From Rubrobacter sp. (GTDB taxonomy: Bacteria; Actinomycetota; Rubrobacteria; Rubrobacterales; Rubrobacteraceae): DNA of 24,362 nt. The notes beneath the pieces are model-generated. The model was not told where the DNA came from and did not search any database. It saw only the letters and a list, made by a program, of their open reading frames with translations. Positions 5,604 to 13,144 of the stretch are shown here, piece by piece; within the stretch, counting starts at the first letter, position 1; each line of letters begins with the position of its first letter. The DNA is taken from contig JADDPR010000228.1 in NCBI GenBank assembly GCA_016781775.1, positions 1-24,362 of the forward strand, written 5' to 3'. A program made the position numbers and the translations under genes.

Positions 5604-7130
5604 TTGGGGTTGAGCCCGCGTCGCAAGGCGCTCATCACTCTCGCGACGCTTATCGGCACCTTCCTTGCGGCGCTCGACTCGACGGTGGTCGGGACGGCGA
5701 TGCCAACGGTCATCGGGGACCTCGGCGGGCTTCCGCTTTATCCGTGGGTCTTCGCTTCCTACCTTCTCGCCGCGACCGTCACCGGTCCCGTCTTCGGCAA
5801 GCTCTCGGATACCTACGGGCGCAAGCCGATCTACCTCACGGGCATCTTCCTGTTTCTGGCGGGGAGCGTGCTCGCGGGGACCTCGGAGAGCATGTCCGGC
5901 CTGATCGCCTACCGCGCCCTTCAGGGCCTCGGGGCGGGCGCGGTCCAGCCCGTGGCCGTGACGATCGTCGGGGACATCTTCGAGCTCGAGACGAGGGCGC
6001 GCATCCAGGGCCTCTTCGGGGCGGTGTGGGGGATCTCCGCCGTGGTGGGACCGGCGGCGGGTGGCCTGATCACGGACTACGCCTCCTGGCGCTGGGTGTT
6101 CTACGTGAACGTCCCGTTCGGCCTCGTCGCCGCCGTTCTCCTCGCCCTGACCCTCACCGAGAACTTCGAGCGCCGGAGGAGCCGCCCGGACTACCTCGGC
6201 GTCTCCCTCCTCACGGGCGGCCTCGTCGCCGTCCTGCTCGCGCTCCTGGGCGGCGGGGGCGCCCCCTCGCTCTCCGCCCCGACGCTCGGGCTCTTCTTCG
6301 GCGGGCTCGCGGTGCTCGGGCTGTTCGTGGTCGTAGAGCGGCGGGCGGCCGACCCGGTGGTCCCCCTCGGGCTCTTCGGGGACCGGGTCTTCGCGGTCGC
6401 GGTGCTTGGCAACCTTACTCTAGGCGGCGTGCTCTTCGGGGTCTCGGTCTACGTGCCGCTCTTCGTGCAGGGGGCTCTGGGGGGGACGGCGGTTGCGGCC
6501 GGGGCGGTGGTCGCGCCGCTCTCGGTAGGATGGCCGCTCGGGTCCGTCGTCGGGGGGCGTATGATCCTGCGCCGCGGCTACCGCGGCGCGCTCCTCGTGG
6601 GCTCGATGTTCGTTGCCCTGGGCGGGGCGCTCTGCGTGCCGATGGACCGGACGACGCCGCTTTTGTACGTGGTCTTCGCGATGTTCGTGATCGGTCTGGG
6701 CCTGGGCTTCTCCAGCACTTCCTACCTCGTCAGCGTCCAGAACGCCGTCCCTTGGAACAGGCGCGGCGTCGCCACCTCCTCGATCGTCTTCTTCCGGACC
6801 GTCGGCGGCGCCGTCGCCGTCGCCGTGATGGGCGCCCTCCTGAACGCCTCCCTCGGCTCCCGCTACGGGGACGCCGTCGAGAGGGCCTCGGGAGGGGACG
6901 CGGGCCTCGCTCGCCTGCTCGCGGACCCGAACTCCCTCCTGCAGCCCGCCCTGCGCGACCGCGTCCCCCCCGACGCCTACGCCGAGCTCGCCTCCTCCCT
7001 CGCAGGCGCTCTCTCCCCGACCTTCTACGGGCTCCTGGCTCTGGGCCTCGCTTCCCTGGCCGTCGCCGCCTTCTTCCCCGGCGGCAGCGCGAAGAGCCTC
7101 GTCAACAGGGAGGAAGAACCCGTTGGCTGA
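5604..7130 (+). CDS. MFS drug exporter, 14-helix DHA2 (EmrB/QacA) type
   Basis: This 508-residue membrane transporter is expected to be a proton-coupled drug exporter. The first helix carries the DHA2 signature LDSTVVGTAMPTV, and the loop after helix 2 has MFS motif A (GKLSDTYGRKP). VWGISAVVGPAAGGLI matches the antiporter motif of helix 5. Length and hydrophobic spacing fit 14 helices. The first usable start is TTG 5604; TTG 5610 lies directly after GGGG and cannot be excluded. The 3' end overlaps the next gene by 8 nt, and that gene overlaps the one after, so exporter, SseB-like protein and HAD phosphatase form one operon. No regulator gene is adjacent, and the substrate cannot be read from sequence. 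Confidence 0.93.
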   Translation: MGLSPRRKALITLATLIGTFLAALDSTVVGTAMPTVIGDLGGLPLYPWVFASYLLAATVTGPVFGKLSDTYGRKPIYLTGIFLFLAGSVLAGTSESMSGLIAYRALQGLGAGAVQPVAVTIVGDIFELETRARIQGLFGAVWGISAVVGPAAGGLITDYASWRWVFYVNVPFGLVAAVLLALTLTENFERRRSRPDYLGVSLLTGGLVAVLLALLGGGGAPSLSAPTLGLFFGGLAVLGLFVVVERRAADPVVPLGLFGDRVFAVAVLGNLTLGGVLFGVSVYVPLFVQGALGGTAVAAGAVVAPLSVGWPLGSVVGGRMILRRGYRGALLVGSMFVALGGALCVPMDRTTPLLYVVFAMFVIGLGLGFSSTSYLVSVQNAVPWNRRGVATSSIVFFRTVGGAVAVAVMGALLNASLGSRYGDAVERASGGDAGLARLLADPNSLLQPALRDRVPPDAYAELASSLAGALSPTFYGLLALGLASLAVAAFFPGGSAKSLVNREEEPVG

Positions 7131-7788
7131 CCCGACCCGCGAGCTCGCCCTCGACGATCTCCCCGGTCCGCCCCTCTACAAGCTCGTGGTCGAGGAGGGA
7201 CGGGACGTCTTCGCACGGGTCGAGGTCGGCGGCGAGCCCGCGAGCGTCGGCGTCCTCTTCGGGAGCGAGGGGGCGGCCCGCGAGCTCTCGGAAGACGCCG
7301 GGGAGCACGGCCTGGACGCTTTAGCCGGCCTGGAACCGAGCATCCTCCCGGACTGGGAGGCCGTCGAGGTCTTCGCGTCGGCGGGGGAGGACTACGTGCT
7401 CGTGGTCTCGGAGGCGGGGACCGGCCTGTTCCACGCGGACGACGTCGCGCGCCGCGCGGCCGAGGCCGCCGGAGAGATCGCTTTCCCCGTCTACCTCATC
7501 TCCGACGAGAGGGGTGAAGCGCCCCTGATCACCGTCGAAACCGATGGGGGAGAGGTGCTGGTGACCGCCCTGTTCACGAGCACCGAGAAGGCCCGCGCCT
7601 TCCGCGAGGCCGCCCGTCACCTCGGCCTTCCCGACGGTCTGGGCGTGGTAGACGATGCCGGCGGGCTCGTCCGCCACGCCCGCATCGCGCGGGAGGCCGG
7701 GGCGCAGTACGCGGTGTTCGACCCCGAGACCGGCCTCGCCGATGCTATTCCCATAGAGGAGTTGACATATGAAACACGCGAACGGTAG
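7123..7788 (+). CDS. SseB-like protein of unknown function
   Basis: This 221-residue soluble protein is acidic and Ala/Glu/Val-rich. The segment PLITVETDGGEVLVTALFTSTEKARAF (within about residues 125-155) resembles the SseB N-terminal domain, where such sequence precedes a helix. A related strand-helix pattern (LYKLVVEEGRDVFARV, then AARELSEDAG) occurs near the N-terminus, suggesting two or three copies of one fold. TTG 7123 is preceded by AGGGAGGAAG at good spacing and overlaps the exporter stop by 8 nt. It overlaps the HAD gene by 20 nt. No catalytic motif is evident. Its role beside an exporter and a phosphatase is unknown. Confidence 0.75.
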   Translation: MADPTRELALDDLPGPPLYKLVVEEGRDVFARVEVGGEPASVGVLFGSEGAARELSEDAGEHGLDALAGLEPSILPDWEAVEVFASAGEDYVLVVSEAGTGLFHADDVARRAAEAAGEIAFPVYLISDERGEAPLITVETDGGEVLVTALFTSTEKARAFREAARHLGLPDGLGVVDDAGGLVRHARIAREAGAQYAVFDPETGLADAIPIEELTYETRER

Positions 7789-8389
7789 CCCGAGAACCCT
7801 TGGCATTGACGTGGATAGCACTGTATGGGATCTCAGCGCCTGGGTCTGCGAGGCGGTCTCCGAGGAGACCGGCGAGGTTCTGGACCCGGAGGAGCTGACC
7901 ACCTGGACGCACGTCCTCGACGCCTACGGCGAGATGGCGGCGATGCGGATCTACACGCGCGCCCTCGCCCCGGAACGGGTCCGCGAGCGCGACCCGTACC
8001 CCGGCTCGTCCGAGGCCCTTCGCTCCCTGCAGGAGGAGCGGGGCGTGCGGGTCCACTTCGTCACCCACAACTGGGACCCCGCGGGCATGACCCCGTTTCT
8101 CGAGCCCTGGCTCAAGGAGCACTTCGGCCCGGACGTAGGTCTGACCGTCACCACGGAGGACAAGCTCGGCATCCTGCGCGAGCTCGGTGCTTTCGGCATC
8201 GTGGACGACCGGCCGGAGACCATCCGCCGCGTCGCCGACGCTGGGCTGTGGACGGCGACCATGATCCAACCGTGGAACCGCAAGGTCGTCGCGGAGAGGG
8301 AGGACGTCTACGGCTTCGAGTCCTGGCACGAGTTCCCCGAGCTTCTCCCGCCCCTGCCCAGCTTGCCCGGCGGCGCGAACCCCGCTTGA
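7769..8389 (+). CDS. HAD-superfamily phosphatase, 5'-nucleotidase-like
   Basis: This 206-residue HAD hydrolase has the nucleophile motif GIDVDSTVWD (D14 and D16), motif II Thr in FVTHN (T99), Lys K132 (TTEDKLGIL) and the metal-binding acidic pair IVDDRPETI (D146, D147). The DxDST form and length resemble the NT5C-type 5'(3')-deoxyribonucleotidase group, so a nucleotide monophosphate or small sugar phosphate substrate is plausible but not proven. ATG 7769 has GAGGAG seven bases upstream and lies 20 nt inside the preceding gene, indicating tight coupling. The final ~15 residues are proline-rich. Confidence 0.88.
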   Translation: MKHANGSPRTLGIDVDSTVWDLSAWVCEAVSEETGEVLDPEELTTWTHVLDAYGEMAAMRIYTRALAPERVRERDPYPGSSEALRSLQEERGVRVHFVTHNWDPAGMTPFLEPWLKEHFGPDVGLTVTTEDKLGILRELGAFGIVDDRPETIRRVADAGLWTATMIQPWNRKVVAEREDVYGFESWHEFPELLPPLPSLPGGANPA

Positions 8390-8422
8390 ATACCGCCAAC
8401 CTAAGAGTGAAAGGTGACGAGC

Positions 8423-9094
8423 GTGCCGTCGAAAAACCTCCTCAGGCGCCTCATTCTGCTGGGGACGCCGCTCTCACTCGCGGTACTGATGCTCTTCCAC
8501 CCGTCGCCCTACGACGACGTAGCGGGCGCTCTCGTGCCCATCGCGGGCTTCTGGACGGTCCTGCACGCGGTGCAGTTTGTCCTCTTCGCGTTGATGGGCT
8601 GGGCGGTGTGGCTGCTCGTCGAGGGGTTGGGCGGCATCGCAGCGACGGTGAGCCGGGTGGCCGCCGCGGTCTTCGTTCTCTTCTACGACGTGGGGGACGC
8701 GGTTGCGGGGATCGCCACGGGCATCCTGGCCGGGAGGATCGCCGGAGCTCCGGACGGTGAGCGCGCCGGCCTCGTCGCGGCGGTCGAAGCGCTCTTCGCC
8801 GACCCGACGAAGAGCCTTGCTTTTACCGTCGGGATCTACGCCTGGGTGCTCGCGCTGGTCGCGGCAGGGGTCGCCCTCCGACGTGCCGGGGCGCCCCTGG
8901 CGCCGATTCTGTTGCTGGCGCTCCCCGCCTTCTTCGTTACCTTCGACCACGCCTTCCCCTTCGGCTCCCTGACCTTCGCCTCGTTCTTCCTCGTCGCCCT
9001 GTGGCTGGAGCTTTCGTGGCGTAGACGCACCTCCCTCGAAGCGGCGCGCGCCGCTTCGGGCGCGCGCCGCTTCGCCAACACCGGACCCGCCTGA
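8423..9094 (+). CDS. Six-helix membrane protein, family not recognised
   Basis: This protein of about 223 residues has six likely membrane helices, including VLHAVQFVLFALMGWAVWLLV, IYAWVLALVAAGVAL and LTFASFFLVALWLEL. HPSPYDDVAGALVP and FDHAFPFG, with two histidines near helix ends, are the most distinctive polar segments. GTG 8423 is preferred because AAAGGTG lies 6 nt upstream; GTG 8414 is the alternative. It begins 33 nt after the HAD gene. The last ~20 codons run through a 20-bp palindrome and a 16-bp tandem duplication (9038-9074), so the C-terminal tail may be a recent, frame-shifted variant. Confidence 0.75.
   Translation: MPSKNLLRRLILLGTPLSLAVLMLFHPSPYDDVAGALVPIAGFWTVLHAVQFVLFALMGWAVWLLVEGLGGIAATVSRVAAAVFVLFYDVGDAVAGIATGILAGRIAGAPDGERAGLVAAVEALFADPTKSLAFTVGIYAWVLALVAAGVALRRAGAPLAPILLLALPAFFVTFDHAFPFGSLTFASFFLVALWLELSWRRRTSLEAARAASGARRFANTGPA
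9038..9074 (+). repeat. 16-bp tandem duplication with a 20-bp perfect palindrome
   Basis: GAAGCGGCGCGCGCCGCTTC (9038-9057) equals its own reverse complement. The unit GGCGCGCGCCGCTTCG is present twice in tandem (9043-9058 and 9059-9074). Sixteen is not a multiple of three, so a gain or loss of one copy changes the reading frame of the C-terminal tail of the membrane protein gene. Confidence 0.85.
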
Positions 9095-9095
9095 G

Positions 9096-9683
9096 GTGCG
9101 CCGGCGAGCCGGGAAAGAGTTATCCGCGGGCGGCCCCCCGAGGCTGGAGACGGGGCGCCTGCTCCTGCGCGCGCTGACCCCGGACGACGCCGCGGCGATC
9201 TTCGCCTACGCCTCCGACCCCGAGGTCGCCCGCTACATGGTGTGGGAGGCCCACCGCTCCATGGAGGACACGGAGGCCTTTCTGGACCTGACGATGAGCC
9301 ACTACGAGAGCGGCGACGCGCCGGACTGGGGGATGGTCTACAAGGGCGACGGACGCCTCGTCGGAACCTGCGGGTTCGTCGCCTGGGAGCGCGGGCACGC
9401 GCGCGCCGAGGCGGGCTACGTCCTGCACCGCGGCTACTGGGGGATGGGGCTAACCTCGGAAGCCCTGCGAGCCATGATCTCCTTCGGCTTCGAGCGCATG
9501 GACCTCAACCGCATCGAGGCCCGCTGCATCGCCGAGAATTCGGCCTCGGCGCGCGTCATGGAGAAGGCCGGGATGTCCTACGAGGGGACCATGCGAGGGC
9601 GGGAGTTTCTGAAGGGTGAGTACCGCGACATGAAGCTGTACGCGATCCTCAAGGACGACCCCCTCCGCCCATCGTCAAGGTAG
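9096..9683 (+). CDS. GNAT acetyltransferase, RimJ/RimL-like
   Basis: This 195-residue protein follows the RimJ/RimL pattern: RLETGRLLLRALTPDDA at the start, DPEVARYMVWEAHRSMEDTEAFL, then the acetyl-CoA region RAEAGYVLHRGYWGMGLTSEAL and the C-terminal IEARCIAENSASARVMEKAGM. It would transfer acetyl from acetyl-CoA to a protein N-terminus or small amine; the substrate is not identifiable. GTG 9096 begins one base after the preceding stop, so translation may be coupled; no separate Shine-Dalgarno is seen. Its 3' end overlaps the convergent aminotransferase gene by 9 nt. Confidence 0.92.
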   Translation: MRRRAGKELSAGGPPRLETGRLLLRALTPDDAAAIFAYASDPEVARYMVWEAHRSMEDTEAFLDLTMSHYESGDAPDWGMVYKGDGRLVGTCGFVAWERGHARAEAGYVLHRGYWGMGLTSEALRAMISFGFERMDLNRIEARCIAENSASARVMEKAGMSYEGTMRGREFLKGEYRDMKLYAILKDDPLRPSSR

Positions 9684-10814
9684 GTGTCGGGCGAGGGCAT
9701 CGAAGAGCTTCGTCACGTCCCCTTGCGTGTTGTACAGGTGCGGCGAGACGCGCAGGGAACGTCCCCGAACGCTCACAAAGACGCCCTCGTCCGCGAGACG
9801 GGCGGCGAGGTCCTTCGGCGCCCCGGGGTCGAGGCCGAGCCCGATCATGTGCCCGACCCGTCTCTCGGCCGGTATGGCCCGCATCCCGCGTCCGATAGCC
9901 CCTTCCTCGACGAGCCCGGTGAGATACGACAGCCCCTCGGCCACGCCCTCGACGCCCCATTCCAGAATCTGGCGCATCGCCTCCATCGCCATCGGCAGCA
10001 GCACGAAGTTGCTTCGCTCGCCGACGTCGTAGCGGCGGGCTCCGGGCGCGTAGGCATCCCGGTACTCGACGAGGGAGGCGAAGTCCTCGCTACCCTCCCG
10101 CCCGAGCCAGGTCTGCTCCAGAGGGAAGCCCTCCCGATACCCCTCGCCCACGTACATGAACCCGAGGCTGTACGGCCCGAGCATCCACTTGTACGCCGCG
10201 GAGACGAGGAAGTCGGGCCGGACCTCCGGGACGTACAAAGGATGCGCCCCCAGCGATTGGGTGGCGTCGACCACGAGCGCCGCCCCGGCCTCCCGCGCCG
10301 CCTTCCCGACGCGCACGAGGTCAAGCAGGGAGCCGTCCGTCCAGTGGCAGTTTGGCACGGCGACGACGGCGCACCGGCCGTCTATGCGCTCCAGCACGGC
10401 GGTCGTCCAATCGTGGTCGGCGGGGCGCGGCACCGTGACGAGCTTCGCGCCCGTCCTCTTCGCCAGATCTCGCCACGGGTAGACGTTCGAGGGGAACTGC
10501 TCCTCCAGGACGACGATCGCCTCGCCCTCTGCGACGCGCACGTTCGCGGCGGCGATAGCGAGGCCGTAGCTTGCGGAAGGGATGATCGCCACGCCCTCCG
10601 CGTCCCCCCGAACCAGCCGTGCGAAGAGACCCCTGGCCCCCTCGGAGTCCTCGAAGAAGTCGCCGGGTGTGATCTCCCAAGGCCTCGACTTCCTCCGGAC
10701 CGCCTCCTCGCCGACCCTTCGCACCGAGCGTAGCTGCGGCGACATGTACGCGCAGTTCAGGTAAGCGACGTCCTCCGGTATCTCGAAGAGCCCGCGATGT
10801 TCGCCGAGGTTCAC
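9675..10814 (-). CDS. PLP-dependent class V aminotransferase family protein
   Basis: This 379-residue fold-type I PLP enzyme has the Asp/Gln motif VVDATQSLGAHPL, the PLP-Schiff-base Lys in SAAYKWMLGP and the N-terminal VAYLNCAYMSPQ typical of the class V (NifS/CsdA/kynureninase-like) group. A cysteine desulfurase role is not supported by any visible conserved Cys loop, so the substrate is open. GTG 10814 has GGAGGGG upstream, overlapping the stop of the desaturase gene, which ends only 5 nt away. It is therefore the third gene of the elongase-desaturase operon. No step of bacterioruberin synthesis needs such an enzyme, so its presence is either coincidental operon linkage or an unrecognised accessory step. 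Confidence 0.88.
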   Translation of the reverse strand: MNLGEHRGLFEIPEDVAYLNCAYMSPQLRSVRRVGEEAVRRKSRPWEITPGDFFEDSEGARGLFARLVRGDAEGVAIIPSASYGLAIAAANVRVAEGEAIVVLEEQFPSNVYPWRDLAKRTGAKLVTVPRPADHDWTTAVLERIDGRCAVVAVPNCHWTDGSLLDLVRVGKAAREAGAALVVDATQSLGAHPLYVPEVRPDFLVSAAYKWMLGPYSLGFMYVGEGYREGFPLEQTWLGREGSEDFASLVEYRDAYAPGARRYDVGERSNFVLLPMAMEAMRQILEWGVEGVAEGLSYLTGLVEEGAIGRGMRAIPAERRVGHMIGLGLDPGAPKDLAARLADEGVFVSVRGRSLRVSPHLYNTQGDVTKLFDALARHLP

Positions 10815-10819
10815 GCTCG

Positions 10820-12256
10820 CTACCCCTCCAACGAACGGAGAAGCCGGGAGGTAGAGATCATGACGCCGCCCAGAACAGCCGGGATGCCGCCGCCCGGGTG
10901 GACCGACGCCCCGACCCGCCACAACCAGGGCCGCCGTCGGTCGTTGTAGCGCGGGGTGTGGAACGGGCCGCTCCTCCAGAACGGCCGCACCGCCCCGTAG
11001 AGCGCCCCACCCGGCGCCCCCCAGCCCTCGAAGTACCGGGGGTGCAGGATCTCGCGCTCTCCCAGGTACTCCTCGACGGGCCGGAGCAGGCCGATCTCAC
11101 GCCCCAGACGCCCCAGCTCCCGCTCGACAAACGGGCTCTCCAGCCCGTACTCCCGCCCGTTCGGCGGCGCCGTCAAGAGCAGCGCCAGCGTCCCACCCTC
11201 GTTCGGGTACACCTCGCCCGGCCGGTAGTAATTCACGAACGCCATCGTCTCCTTCGGCTCCTCCCCGGCCTCCAGGCTCCGGTACAGAGACCGCGGGTCC
11301 GACGGCAGCACGACCCCGTGCGTCGCCACACCCCCCGGCAGCTCCTCCTTCAGCGCAGCGTAGATCGCCACCCCCGAACACGAAAGCTTCATCGGCCGGG
11401 GCTTATACCTGTGTGGCGTCAGCTTCTCCTGCAGCACCCCTGCGTCCAGCCCGCTCACCACGGCGTCGGCCCGGTACTCGTCGTCCTCCGTCAGCACGCG
11501 TCCTTCCAGAATGGCGTCCACGGGCTCCCCGGTCCTGATCTCCACGCCCGCCGCCCGGGCGAGGTTCTCCAGGGCGCGTGGGATCTCGTAGACCCCGCCC
11601 TCCGGCACCCAGACCCCGTCGCGGGCCATGATCGCCGGCATGCTCGCGTAGAGCGCCGGCGTCCGGTTCGGCCCAACGCCCGCGTTGAGCGTGTGGATCC
11701 CGATGACCTCCCGCAAACCCCCCGGCAGCCAACGGAGCCCATCCAGATAACCCCGCGTCGTCAGCTTCGCGCCATAAACGCGGAGGAGCTTGAGGAGGGC
11801 CGGCAGCGTCCCCCGATCGAACGGATCGGCGGTCAAAAGGCTCGTCACCTCCGGCCCGAGCCCGCCGTGGATCTCCTCGAACCGCTCCCAGGCCGACCGC
11901 CAGGGGTGCCCCTCCTCGACCGGCAGCGAGCAGACCTCGCCCCGGTAGTAATAACGCCCGACCTCCCCGAGCCGCCTCAGCCGCAGACCGGCCACCTCCG
12001 CCGCCGACTCGCGCCCGTCCCCAAGGCCGTCCCAGCGCCTCAGCAACTCCTCCCAGACCCCGGGGAAGGTGACGAGGGAGGGACCGGTATCCATCCGCTG
12101 CCCCCCGACCTCGATGCGCCGGCTCTTGCCGCCGAGCTCGCCGCTCGCCTCCAGCAGCGTCACCTCGTGCCCGGCCCGCCCGAGCAGCGCCGCCGCCGCG
12201 AGCCCACCCAGCCCGCCGCCTACCACGACGATCTTCTTCCCCCGCGCCGGGCTCAA
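10820..12256 (-). CDS. crtD: CrtI-family carotenoid desaturase, CrtD-like
   Basis: This 478-residue flavoprotein has the dinucleotide-binding motif VVVGGGLGGLAAAALLGRAG (residues ~9-28) followed by LLEASGELGGKS, and the C-terminal CrtI signature VGASVHPGGGIPAVLGG. It should introduce double bonds into an acyclic carotenoid. In haloarchaea the homologue beside the elongase and CruF genes is CrtD, a 3,4-desaturase acting on elongated lycopene. That context favours CrtD over phytoene desaturase CrtI, but sequence alone does not separate them. The start is TTG 12256, overlapping the elongase stop by four bases (TTGA), so the two are translationally coupled. The aminotransferase gene follows after 5 nt. 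Confidence 0.87.
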   Translation of the reverse strand: MSPARGKKIVVVGGGLGGLAAAALLGRAGHEVTLLEASGELGGKSRRIEVGGQRMDTGPSLVTFPGVWEELLRRWDGLGDGRESAAEVAGLRLRRLGEVGRYYYRGEVCSLPVEEGHPWRSAWERFEEIHGGLGPEVTSLLTADPFDRGTLPALLKLLRVYGAKLTTRGYLDGLRWLPGGLREVIGIHTLNAGVGPNRTPALYASMPAIMARDGVWVPEGGVYEIPRALENLARAAGVEIRTGEPVDAILEGRVLTEDDEYRADAVVSGLDAGVLQEKLTPHRYKPRPMKLSCSGVAIYAALKEELPGGVATHGVVLPSDPRSLYRSLEAGEEPKETMAFVNYYRPGEVYPNEGGTLALLLTAPPNGREYGLESPFVERELGRLGREIGLLRPVEEYLGEREILHPRYFEGWGAPGGALYGAVRPFWRSGPFHTPRYNDRRRPWLWRVGASVHPGGGIPAVLGGVMISTSRLLRSLEG

Positions 12257-13095
12257 GGGTACGCCCCCAGGGAGAGCGCCGCGACGAGCTGCACCCCGGC
12301 GACCGTCCCCGCTATGTACGGGAACGCGATGGAGTAGGGGTACAAGCGGTGTCCCGTCTCCGGCGTCGGGCGCCTGTTCAGCGACCACAAAAGCCCCCCG
12401 GCATAGGCCGCGTTCACCAGCGCGACGAGCGGGTTGACGAGCGCGAAGCATATCGTCGCGAGGGTCCACCACGCCCCGCTCCACACGACCACGCCCCGCG
12501 CGCCGAGGCTAACCGCTGTCGTCCTTATGCCCACGTTTCGATCCTCGTTTATGTCCTGGACGGCGTCGAAGGTGTGCTTCGCCGCGCTCCAGGCCATCAG
12601 GCCCAGGGCGGCGGGCCACAGGACCCCCTCGCCGAGGGCGAGCGGGACGAAGACCAGCGGGAAGGCGTAGGCCGCGTTGCTCAAGGAGTCCAGGTAGGGG
12701 CGAGCCTTGAAGCGTAGGGGCGGGGCCGAGTAGCCGACGAAGAGGACGGCGTAGAGCAGGATCCAGAGGTTCGCGTCCCACGGGTAGAAGAGCAAGAAAT
12801 AAAGCAGGAACGGGACGTTCGTGAGGAGGACGCCGAGGGCAATGGGGCGGACCTCGGCCGGCGAGATCTTCGCGCCCTCGAGCGTGCCTTTGCGCGGGTT
12901 CTTCGCGTCCGTCTCCTGGTCGAAGACGTCGTTGACGCCGTAGATCAGGAGGTTGAACGGGAGCGTGAGCCACAGCAAGAGCGGCAGGGCCTCCCACCGC
13001 CACAGATCGCCGGCGAGCCACACCCCGACGACGGCGGGACCGATCGTGTTGATCCAGAGTACCGGCCGCGAGATGTGGAAGAGGCGCGGGATCAC
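12253..13095 (-). CDS. lyeJ: UbiA-family prenyltransferase, lycopene elongase-like
   Basis: This 280-residue multi-helix membrane enzyme has both Asp-rich motifs of the UbiA family: NDVFDQETD (about residues 55-63) and DAVQDINEDRN (about 176-186). NLLIYGVNDVFD and the linked CrtI/CruF genes identify it with the bacterioruberin branch (LyeJ; CrtEb is the corynebacterial relative). The predicted reaction adds C5 units from DMAPP to the ends of lycopene, giving a C50 carotenoid. GTG 13095 lies exactly 6 nt after an extended -10 box, so the mRNA is predicted to be leaderless. It is the first gene of a three-gene minus-strand operon and is divergent from the cruF-like gene by 49 bp. Confidence 0.9.
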   Translation of the reverse strand: MIPRLFHISRPVLWINTIGPAVVGVWLAGDLWRWEALPLLLWLTLPFNLLIYGVNDVFDQETDAKNPRKGTLEGAKISPAEVRPIALGVLLTNVPFLLYFLLFYPWDANLWILLYAVLFVGYSAPPLRFKARPYLDSLSNAAYAFPLVFVPLALGEGVLWPAALGLMAWSAAKHTFDAVQDINEDRNVGIRTTAVSLGARGVVVWSGAWWTLATICFALVNPLVALVNAAYAGGLLWSLNRRPTPETGHRLYPYSIAFPYIAGTVAGVQLVAALSLGAYP

Positions 13096-13101
13096 ACGGC
13101 A

Positions 13102-13110
13102 AATATACCA
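13102..13110 (-). promoter_or_regulatory. Extended -10 promoter of lyeJ
   Basis: On the minus strand TGGTATATT (13110-13102) is an extended -10 element. The hexamer ends 6 nt before GTG 13095, placing +1 at the start codon. The nine bases are identical to those of the tRNA-Val promoter. Confidence 0.6.
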
Positions 13111-13132
13111 GCCGCCGTGGGGACGCCTGGGC

Positions 13133-13138
13133 TACCAT
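13133..13138 (+). promoter_or_regulatory. Candidate -10 box (TACCAT) of the cruF-like gene
   Basis: TACCAT fits TAnnnT and ends 6 nt before GTG 13145, again predicting a leaderless transcript. It lies 22 bp from the divergent lyeJ -10 element, so the two promoters must share upstream sequence and RNA polymerase would compete for it. Confidence 0.45.
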
Positions 13139-13144
13139 ACCCGC

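Noticed and set aside
5744..7324. 526-codon frame overlapping the MFS gene
   Set aside because: An Arg/Pro-rich frame-shifted reading of the exporter.
7762..7771. TTGACATATG resembling a -35 element
   Set aside because: It lies inside the end of the SseB-like gene over the next start codon, with no matching -10 box. It is the coupling region of an operon.
10898..12337. 479-codon open frame antisense to the desaturase gene
   Set aside because: It is an arginine/proline-rich shadow of the GC-rich codons on the other strand, without homology or ribosome binding site.
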